DNA of 64,000 bases from contig JAEURN010000002.1 of NCBI GenBank assembly GCA_016789105.1, positions 1-64,000 of the forward strand. The letters are read 5' to 3'. This DNA comes from Armatimonadota bacterium (GTDB taxonomy: Bacteria > Armatimonadota > Fimbriimonadia > Fimbriimonadales > Fimbriimonadaceae). Shown here in pieces: positions 57,977 to 64,000 of this stretch. Position numbers and translations under genes: made by a program. Numbering within the stretch: the stretch's first letter is position 1; each line of letters opens with the position of its first letter. A model generated the notes under the pieces. That model saw only the letters and a program-made list of their open reading frames with translations, was not told the origin of the DNA and made no database searches.

Positions 57977-58979
57977 CCGTTTCACCCAAGATCCGCTTCA
58001 AAAACGCCCCGGTGTGGCTCCCTGTCACGGCCGCGACCTCTTCGGGGGTTCCGGTGGCCACGACCGTGCCGCCGCCAGAGCCTCCTTCCGGTCCCATGTC
58101 GATCAACCAATCCGCCGTTTTGATCACATCCAGGTTGTGCTCGATGACCAAAACCGTGTTCCCTTGATCCACCAACTGGTGGAGAACAGAAAGCAGCAAC
58201 TTCACGTCGGCAAAGTGCAGGCCCGTGGTCGGCTCATCCAGAATATAAAGCGTCCGGCCCGTCGACCGTTTGGAAAGTTCGGTTGCCAACTTGACGCGCT
58301 GGGCCTCGCCTCCCGATAGGGTGGTGGCCGCTTGGCCCATTCGAATGTAGCCCAACCCGACCTGTAACAAGGTCTCCAGCTTTTTGAAGATTCGAGGGAT
58401 CGGCTTGAAGAATTCACACGCTTCCTCCACCGTCATTTCCAAAACATCGGCAATGGATTTGCCCTTGTATTTGACCTCTAGCGTTTCGCGGTTGTAGCGC
58501 CGGCCTTTGCAGGTTTCGCACGGCACATACACATCCGGCAAAAAGTGCATCTCGATCTTGATGATCCCATCGCCCCGGCACACTTCGCACCGTCCGCCCT
58601 TCACATTGAAGCTGAACCTCCCCTGTTTGTATCCGCGGAGCTTGGCATCCTGGGTTTTGCTAAACAGGTCGCGGATGATGTCGAATGTCCCGGTATAGGT
58701 CGCCGGATTGCTGCGCGGGGTCCGCCCGATCGGCCCTTGGTCGATGTCGATCACCTTGTCGATCTCTTCGTGACCTAACAATTCGTCATGCGGTTCCCAA
58801 ACCCCTCGTGTGCCGTGTAGCTCGTACATCAACCGGGGGAACAACGTGTCTTGAATCAAGGTGGATTTGCCGCTCCCGCTCACCCCGGTGACACAGGTCA
58901 GGCATCCCAGGGGGATCGCGGCATCGACCCCCTGTAAGTTATGCCCCCGCGCATTCTTCAAAACCAGCCAGTCGCTCAA
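57951..58979 (-). CDS. uvrA: UvrA C-terminal half (ABC module II), split gene
   Basis: This 342-residue protein corresponds to the second ATPase of UvrA. It starts [18 protein letters not shown] with Walker [11 protein letters not shown] near residue 36, then [14 protein letters not shown], the zinc module CEVCRGDG...[10 protein letters not shown] near 130-160, signature [14 protein letters not shown] near 220, and Walker [12 protein letters not shown]. Such a unit normally follows module I in one chain of about 950 residues. Here TTG at 58979 overlaps the stop of the ATL-like gene by four bases (TTGA), so translation is probably coupled. No residues of the linker are missing. Confidence 0.93.
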   Translation of the reverse strand: MSDWLVLKNARGHNLQGVDAAIPLGCLTCVTGVSGSGKSTLIQDTLFPRLMYELHGTRGVWEPHDELLGHEEIDKVIDIDQGPIGRTPRSNPATYTGTFDIIRDLFSKTQDAKLRGYKQGRFSFNVKGGRCEVCRGDGIIKIEMHFLPDVYVPCETCKGRRYNRETLEVKYKGKSIADVLEMTVEEACEFFKPIPRIFKKLETLLQVGLGYIRMGQAATTLSGGEAQRVKLATELSKRSTGRTLYILDEPTTGLHFADVKLLLSVLHQLVDQGNTVLVIEHNLDVIKTADWLIDMGPEGGSGGGTVVATGTPEEVAAVTGSHTGAFLKRILGETAKSARQSG

Positions 58980-59383
58980 GCCGCCTCCCTCGCCCGCATC
59001 TCAGCCAAAAACTCCTGCCCGCACCGGAGCTTCTTAGCCAGGGGCGACTTTGGGTCAACAACCCGCCAAAAGGGAGTGACGGAATCCAACGGCGCCCCCG
59101 CCAGGTGCTCGTCCCAGGCCGCCTCGCTCACAATGCGCAGGAATATGCCAACCGTCAGCGGGCAGGTCATGTCCGCGCCGTACTCTCCGGCCCACTCCTC
59201 GCGCAGCTCGGCCGGGGTTTTGAATTCGCCCACGCCAAGCTTGGCCACCCGGTCCCGGACGATGCGCGGATTCAAAATCAAAATCCTCGTCCCGGCCTTC
59301 ACCCAGCTGAAATCTTTTGCAGCGGTTTCGATCTCCGGATCTCCGCCCGACTCCATCTTTTGCGCCCAAGTTTTCTTTGCCAT
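58976..59383 (-). CDS. MGMT/ATL-like protein encoded between the two uvrA halves
   Basis: This 135-residue soluble protein contains [20 protein letters not shown], then [18 protein letters not shown] and [13 protein letters not shown]. From memory these match the MGMT-family proteins annotated with a DNA-binding domain of O6-alkylguanine methyltransferases (GAD.TCP.T.GIF.RI..EAA and TPYWRVV). Where Ogt has PCHRVV this protein has PFWRVV, so no acceptor Cys, as in alkyltransferase-like (ATL) proteins that bind damage and recruit UvrA. ATG at 59383 shares a base with the stop of uvrA module I (TGATG); its stop overlaps module II's start. The family call is moderately certain. Confidence 0.72.
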   Translation of the reverse strand: MAKKTWAQKMESGGDPEIETAAKDFSWVKAGTRILILNPRIVRDRVAKLGVGEFKTPAELREEWAGEYGADMTCPLTVGIFLRIVSEAAWDEHLAGAPLDSVTPFWRVVDPKSPLAKKLRCGQEFLAEMRAREAA

Positions 59384-61254
59384 CACTTTTTCCCCTGCTT
59401 GCCGAGCGGGTTGGCCGAACGCGGTTTCCGGCGCTGCTTGGGAACCTCGATCCGGTCGGCTCCGGTCAGGTAGCGCGACGTCGGCGAATCGCGCTTCACA
59501 AAGTCTTCATACGGACCTTCGTTCACAATCTTCCCGCCATGTTCTCCGGCCGCGGGCCCGATGTCGATTAGCCAGTCGGCAGCCCGCATCGTGTCTTCGT
59601 CGTGCTCGACGACAATCACCGTATTACCCAAATCACGCAGCCTCACCAGGGTTTCGATGAGCTTGGCGTTGTCGCGTTGGTGCAAGCCGATCGAAGGTTC
59701 GTCTAGGACATAAAGGCACCCCATCAACCCGCTCCCGATCTGCGTGGCCAGGCGGATCCGCTGGGCTTCCCCCCCGGCCAAGGTATTTGCCGACCGGCTG
59801 AGATTCAAGTAACTCAAGCCCACATCGTTCAAAAATCCCAGGCGTTCCCGGATCTCTTTCACTGCCCGCTCGCCGATCGTCCGCTGGCGCTCATTGAGTT
59901 TTTCCCACAGACCTTCAAAGAATTGGAAGGCGTCGCCCACGCTCATGTCTGTGATTTCGCTGATGTCGCGCATCGCCAATTTCACGCAAAGACTCTCCGG
60001 CTTCAGTCGCTTGCCACCGCATGCCGGGCAAGGACGGGTCCGCATGTATTGCGCCAGGTCGGCTTTGACCCATTCGCTTTCGGTCTGCTCATATTTCTTT
60101 TTGAGCACGTTCAACACGCCATCCCACTTGGTATTGAACTCCCGGGTCGTCTTGGCATACTGCATTTGAACGGTGATCGGCTTGCCCAACCCGTGCAAAA
60201 CCGCATCCAACTGCTCTTCCGTGAGGGCGCTGACCGGCCCCTCCGCATCGAACCCCATCGCCCGGCCGACCCCATCTAAAACCTGCGGCCACCACTCTTT
60301 GACTTCGCCCGATTTGTAGACAAACGGCACAATTGCCCCGTCTCGGACCGGCTTCGACCGATCCGGAATGCACAAGTCCGCATCGAACTCGGTTTTGGTC
60401 CCCAAGCCGGTGCATTCCGGACAAGCCCCATAGGGCGAGTTGAACGAGAACATCCGGGGCTCCAGTTCCGGCATCGTGAACCCGCTTTCCGGGCACGAAT
60501 AGAATTCGCTAAACAGCACATCCACCCATTCGCCAGACGATTCATGGCTAACCGTGACGAGCCCTTTTCCCATTTTTAGCGCGGTCTCAACCGAATCCGC
60601 CAACCGCCTCTCAATCCCTTCCTTGACCACCAACCGGTCAATCACAACCTCGATCGTGTGCTGCTTGTATCGGTCCATCGGGATGTCGTCGGTGACTTCG
60701 TACATCTCGCCATCCACCCGTACCCGGACAAACCCGGCCTTGCCGATGTCCTCCAATTCCTTTTGGTAGACCCCTTTGCGGCCGCGCACCACCGGGGCCA
60801 AAACCTGGATTTTCGCGCCGTCGCCCAATGCCATCGTGGCATCCACAACCATTTCCGGGCTCGACCGCTCAATGGGTTTCCCCGTAGCCGGCGAATAGGG
60901 GATCCCGATCCGGGCATAAAGGATCCGGAGGTAGTCATAGATCTCCGTCACGGTGCCCACCGTCGAGCGAGGGTTCCGGCTCGTGCTCTTCTGATCGATG
61001 GAGATGGCCGGGCTCAAACCCTCCACGCTATCCACGTCCGGTTTGTCCATCTGGCCCAAAAATTGGCGGGCGTAGGCGCTCAGGCTTTCGACATACCGCC
61101 GCTGCCCTTCCGCATAGATCGTGTCAAAGGCCAGGCTGCTCTTGCCGCTGCCGCTCAACCCCGTGATGACCACCAGCTTGTCCCGGGGGATTTCCACCGT
61201 GATATCTTTGAGGTTGTTTTCACGCGCGCCGCGGACAACGATTTTCTCGCTCAT
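59383..61254 (-). CDS. uvrA: UvrA N-terminal half (ABC module I with UvrB-binding domain), split gene
   Basis: This 623-residue excision nuclease subunit starts [19 protein letters not shown]. It has Walker [15 protein letters not shown], the UvrB-binding and insertion domains, signature [16 protein letters not shown] near 510 and Walker [14 protein letters not shown] near 540. It ends with a basic tail ([18 protein letters not shown]) exactly where the inter-module linker lies. In the first zinc module CPESGF replaces the usual CP.CGF, so one ligand is Ser; the paired CPEC and the later CPAC are intact. It overlaps the ATL-like gene and is the first gene of a three-gene operon. TAGAAT lies 11 bases before ATG. 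Confidence 0.95.
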   Translation of the reverse strand: MSEKIVVRGARENNLKDITVEIPRDKLVVITGLSGSGKSSLAFDTIYAEGQRRYVESLSAYARQFLGQMDKPDVDSVEGLSPAISIDQKSTSRNPRSTVGTVTEIYDYLRILYARIGIPYSPATGKPIERSSPEMVVDATMALGDGAKIQVLAPVVRGRKGVYQKELEDIGKAGFVRVRVDGEMYEVTDDIPMDRYKQHTIEVVIDRLVVKEGIERRLADSVETALKMGKGLVTVSHESSGEWVDVLFSEFYSCPESGFTMPELEPRMFSFNSPYGACPECTGLGTKTEFDADLCIPDRSKPVRDGAIVPFVYKSGEVKEWWPQVLDGVGRAMGFDAEGPVSALTEEQLDAVLHGLGKPITVQMQYAKTTREFNTKWDGVLNVLKKKYEQTESEWVKADLAQYMRTRPCPACGGKRLKPESLCVKLAMRDISEITDMSVGDAFQFFEGLWEKLNERQRTIGERAVKEIRERLGFLNDVGLSYLNLSRSANTLAGGEAQRIRLATQIGSGLMGCLYVLDEPSIGLHQRDNAKLIETLVRLRDLGNTVIVVEHDEDTMRAADWLIDIGPAAGEHGGKIVNEGPYEDFVKRDSPTSRYLTGADRIEVPKQRRKPRSANPLGKQGKK

Positions 61255-61422
61255 GGCCAGCGGCCATTCTACTCCGGGGATGTAGACATGATGCTACCTA
61301 TGCCCATCGGAATCGGCCCCATTATTGACAAAACATTTACAGAAACATCCCCTATTTGGACGGTGGTTTGATACAATGTGGGTGTTCGCCGGGCAGTGGT
61401 TCGGCAATTGGAGTGGATGCAA

Positions 61423-62175
61423 ATGAATATCAAACCAGCATTGGCCTTTTTGGCCCTTCTTGCAACGGCAGTTGCCAGCGCCCAACTCAGCTATCACGGC
61501 GCAATGAACGATCGACTGACTATTGGCGGCACGGCGGTGGGGAACTACCCCCTCTTCATCGACTCCAATTTCGGGACGCCGGTAGCCACGTTCACCTCGG
61601 ATGGCATCGATTCCATGCAGGTCACACCGAGCGCAAACGTTGGCGCTTTCGACAGCCGGAATGTCTATTACAGCTTCTCCACCGACAACACGCCGGTGCG
61701 GTTCAATTCCCTGGAAGCCACATTCGACGGCAAATTCGTTTACGGCGGGGGGGCGGGAACGGATAGCCTGGATGCCTCGCTTTATGGGGCCGTGCTCCTC
61801 TACCAATTCGAAGACGCCAACAACAACAACACTTACGAGTTTGGGGAAACCAGTTTCCTCGCCCTTTCAACCGGGGCCGTCCAGCTGGCCCATCTCACCG
61901 GCAACGGCCTGCAGGTTTACAACCACACAATCGCCACGACTCCCAACTACATCCTTGGTGCCAATTCCCACTGGTTTGTTTTGCTGCAATCGTTTGTCCA
62001 AGCGAGTGGGTCAGTCGGCGCATCTAGCCCGGCCGTCGTGCTGACAAATGAATACAACAAGAACACATGGGACGGCAACACCGTCACCATCAACCACGAG
62101 GCGGTGCCCGAACCAGCTACCCTTGCCTTGGCGCTCCCCGCTTTGGCATTCTTGAAGCGGCGCAAAAAGTCCTGA
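61423..62175 (+). CDS. PEP-CTERM sorting-domain secreted protein
   Basis: This 250-residue exported protein has a signal peptide (MNIKPALAFLALLATAVASAQ), a beta-rich body of unknown family, and a C-terminus VPEPATLALALPALAFLKRRKKS. ATG at 61423 has GGAGTGG upstream as ribosome binding site; TACAAT at 61372-61377 is the probable -10, so the leader is about 40 nt. Like the other PEP-CTERM genes here it does not follow the leaderless pattern. Confidence 0.88.
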   Translation: MNIKPALAFLALLATAVASAQLSYHGAMNDRLTIGGTAVGNYPLFIDSNFGTPVATFTSDGIDSMQVTPSANVGAFDSRNVYYSFSTDNTPVRFNSLEATFDGKFVYGGGAGTDSLDASLYGAVLLYQFEDANNNNTYEFGETSFLALSTGAVQLAHLTGNGLQVYNHTIATTPNYILGANSHWFVLLQSFVQASGSVGASSPAVVLTNEYNKNTWDGNTVTINHEAVPEPATLALALPALAFLKRRKKS

Positions 62176-62180
62176 CAGCT

Positions 62181-62208
62181 CATGTGGGGCCAGGTCTCCC
62201 TGGCCCCA
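62181..62208. terminator. 10-bp perfect hairpin between convergent genes, no U-tract
   Basis: GTGGGGCCAG pairs with CTGGCCCCAC around GTCTCC, starting a few bases after the PEP-CTERM stop and just before the stop of the convergent M56 gene. No T-run follows on either strand. Confidence 0.6.
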
Positions 62209-62212
62209 CCCG

Positions 62213-63997
62213 TCATTGCGCACAGGGCAAACCGGAAATGTCCAGCCGCAGAACGGGGCGTTCTTCCATCACAACCGCGGCCACATCCTTCCCGTCAACA
62301 TAGGCGCGCCAAGTTTCCCGCATCGAAGCCCGCTGATCCACCATGAACTGTCGTGTGGCTTCCCGGCGACCATCTTTCATCACAAACACGACCCTCCGGT
62401 CCGTTGCCCCCCTGTCGATCACTTGCCAATCGTAACTGAACTCGAATGGCGGGGTGCTCGGTACCATGATCTGCCCGTAATCGACCAAGAACTCATGTTC
62501 CGCCAAGTCGTTGCGGCTGATTTGATCCATTTGCCGGAACTTCAATCCTTTGAATCCGGCGATCCGCCCTTGTGGCACCCCGCCCAACTCCATCCGGCCA
62601 ACCTCTTGCCACGGCGAACGCGAATACACGAGGTCTGTCAGCCCCCGAGCGACGTTCAGGCTGTAAATCATCGTGGAAACCCGGCCATCCCAGGCGACCG
62701 CATTCCCATTTGAGAGGGAGTACGCCCGGTCGCCCTCGATCGACGGCCATCCGTCGATTTTCGCCGTCAATAACACGTTGCCGGATTCGATGCTCCCCTG
62801 GTAGAGGCCCAGTTCCTCGGTGTTCTGAACCCAGCCTCCAGCAGGGGTCCACCTCATCAGCTTTCCATCCCTCATCTGGACGAGGCTCTCAACCTGGCAG
62901 GTGAACCCGTCCCGATCTTTGGCCCGGAACCTGTTTTGGGGCGTCAATTCCAGAATCCGCTGGTAAGGCTTTGTTCCCGCCACAGATTGCATCCCATAGC
63001 TACGCGCGCTCAACCCGATCATCAGGCCGAGCAGGGACGCGAGAAAAATGCCGGCCACCACGCCGCGCCGCCCCCAATCCTTGCTCTCGAGGCGGCCATG
63101 CAAGATTTGCGAGACCCGGGATTTGAGCCCGCCCGATTCAACCATGGGCAGGGCGGTTCGGGGAACCCCCGAGACTTCCCGGCCCAGCCGCAGGAGCAGC
63201 TCGGCATAAGCGATCCGGTCGCCGCCGTGCGCCAACACAGATTCGTCGGCGGCGCGCTCTGCCAGGTTGCGGATCAATCGGGGCAGAGGCCACATCCAAG
63301 GGAAGCACCAACCCAAGCAGGCCAGCAGGGCAGCACCCAACGTAGCAAAGCCGTGACCCTTGCGCAAGTGGGCGACCTCATGCCTCAAAGCCAAGCGCAC
63401 CTCTTGCTCCGGCCAATCGATGGCCGCAGATGGCAATACGATCCACTTCGGAGCCAAAGACCACGGCACCGTCGCCGAGTCAGACAAAGCCAAGAGGCAT
63501 TCCCGACCCTTCGCCGGCGACTGGTCGACTTCGCCTAGAATTTCCAAAATCCAATCAGGGGCGACGCGCGAACATCCAAGGGCCTTGCGGGCTCTCAGGG
63601 CAAATGCCGCGACGGAGAGAACCCCCACTGCCATCCCGCCGATGTAGAACCAGGTCGCGTCTCTTGGCGGCAAGTATTTGGCCCGCTCCGCATCGGTTGC
63701 CCGCATCCAATCACCGGGGCTCTTCACGGCCTGCGCGTCCGATAACGCCCACACGCGTGCCGAAACTTTGTCGTCGATTTCGGCGCGGCTGGGACCGTAT
63801 TTGAATACCGGTGGCCCTGGGACGAAACTGGCATTCCCCACTATTCCCACGACCTGCGATCCAAAAACCCCGCAACCAACCAAACCCAAGGCCAAACCCA
63901 TCTTCCCGCGGGCGGAAATGCCAGGCAAGGCCAACGCAACCCACAAAAGCAAGCCGACCGCACCGGCAAACAGCCCCATCGCAGGAACGGCCTCCAT
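62213..63997 (-). CDS. M56 family (BlaR1-type) membrane metallopeptidase, possibly 5' truncated
   Basis: At least 594 residues. Several membrane helices in the first 120 residues flank a domain with the zinc motif RHEVAHLRKGH near residue 207 and a later Glu in ERAADESVLAHG. This is the BlaR1/MecR1 peptidase arrangement. The C-terminal half is extracytoplasmic and not a recognisable penicillin-binding domain. BlaR1-type proteins sense an external signal and cleave a BlaI-like repressor; a BlaI-type gene would lie beyond the window edge if present. The ATG at 63997 is three bases from the edge, so the true start may be farther upstream. Confidence 0.85.
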   Translation of the reverse strand: MEAVPAMGLFAGAVGLLLWVALALPGISARGKMGLALGLVGCGVFGSQVVGIVGNASFVPGPPVFKYGPSRAEIDDKVSARVWALSDAQAVKSPGDWMRATDAERAKYLPPRDATWFYIGGMAVGVLSVAAFALRARKALGCSRVAPDWILEILGEVDQSPAKGRECLLALSDSATVPWSLAPKWIVLPSAAIDWPEQEVRLALRHEVAHLRKGHGFATLGAALLACLGWCFPWMWPLPRLIRNLAERAADESVLAHGGDRIAYAELLLRLGREVSGVPRTALPMVESGGLKSRVSQILHGRLESKDWGRRGVVAGIFLASLLGLMIGLSARSYGMQSVAGTKPYQRILELTPQNRFRAKDRDGFTCQVESLVQMRDGKLMRWTPAGGWVQNTEELGLYQGSIESGNVLLTAKIDGWPSIEGDRAYSLSNGNAVAWDGRVSTMIYSLNVARGLTDLVYSRSPWQEVGRMELGGVPQGRIAGFKGLKFRQMDQISRNDLAEHEFLVDYGQIMVPSTPPFEFSYDWQVIDRGATDRRVVFVMKDGRREATRQFMVDQRASMRETWRAYVDGKDVAAVVMEERPVLRLDISGLPCAQ

Positions 63998-64000
63998 AAT

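Noticed and set aside
57951-61254. uvrA split as a sequencing or assembly error
   Set aside because: A frameshift would not insert a 135-codon gene with its own family features, coupled starts and stops, and a break exactly at the domain linker.
1-64000. CRISPR arrays, rRNA genes or transposons
   Set aside because: No regularly spaced direct repeats, no rRNA signatures and no transposase or terminal inverted repeats were found by reading both strands.

Overview
The window looks like chromosome from a member of the Armatimonadota, most likely Fimbriimonadales. The inference rests on three things: the GC-rich sequence; type IV pilin-like proteins starting [19 protein letters not shown]; and six secreted proteins ending in PEP-CTERM sorting signals. 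No rRNA, CRISPR array, transposase or insertion sequence was seen. Three tRNA genes are present (two Ala, one Gln). Coding density is very high. The only gene-free stretch over 300 bases, 16908-17246, holds a decayed DinB fragment and a promoter.

Layout. 1-430: the C-terminal end of a probable serine recombinase runs into a tRNA-Ala(CGC), next to a divergent tRNA-Ala(TGC). 430-3500: a secreted unknown protein, then a terC/zinc-ribbon operon behind a yybP-ykoY manganese riboswitch. 3561-8649: a sugar ABC importer (lipoprotein plus two permeases) divergent from a GH2 glycosidase. 8660-11208: AlkD-like repair protein, cysteine synthase, Fpg/Nei glycosylase. 11211-18000: pilin-like and PEP-CTERM surface proteins and an AT-richer HTH regulator. 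18027-24657: DinB, Dus, lactonase, M14 peptidase, HisC. 24698-28748: the two subunits of a 3-oxoacid CoA-transferase separated by a chemoreceptor, then a degenerate receiver protein. 28959-36841: MtnA, pyrimidine-nucleoside phosphorylase, Maf, DegT aminotransferase, Ogt, a TIGR03790-like lipoprotein. 36843-46346: FecCD permease, aminotransferase/RNase III pair, two PEP-CTERM genes, M24 peptidase, tRNA-Gln, PafA-like phosphatase, sialidase. 46426-53655: MarC, HemG-like flavodoxin, DeoC with an ALDH16-like double aldehyde dehydrogenase, an AT-rich HEPN gene, YchF. 53645-56330: three adjacent thioredoxin-fold genes, one of them a probable selenoprotein. 56330-61254: RNase J and a uvrA divided into two genes with an alkyltransferase-like gene between them. 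61423 to the end: a PEP-CTERM protein and an M56 peptidase.

The two strongest unusual signals are these. (1) A TlpA-type lipoprotein (55054-55674) has an in-frame TGA exactly where its neighbour has the first Cys of CxxC, followed 21 nt later by a perfect 8-bp hairpin with a GGT loop. This is a textbook bacterial selenocysteine arrangement. (2) UvrA is encoded as two complete ABC halves, and a 135-residue MGMT/ATL-like protein without an acceptor cysteine lies between them with start/stop overlaps on both sides. This matches the known role of ATL proteins in handing alkylated DNA to UvrA.

A third, genome-wide trait is visible. About 25 genes have a TANNNT or CATAAT -10 box only 5-9 nt (usually 6) before the start codon, so their mRNAs are probably leaderless. 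PEP-CTERM genes instead carry Shine-Dalgarno leaders. I used this spacing to choose many starts. Assignments come from reading sequence and motifs only; no database search was run.
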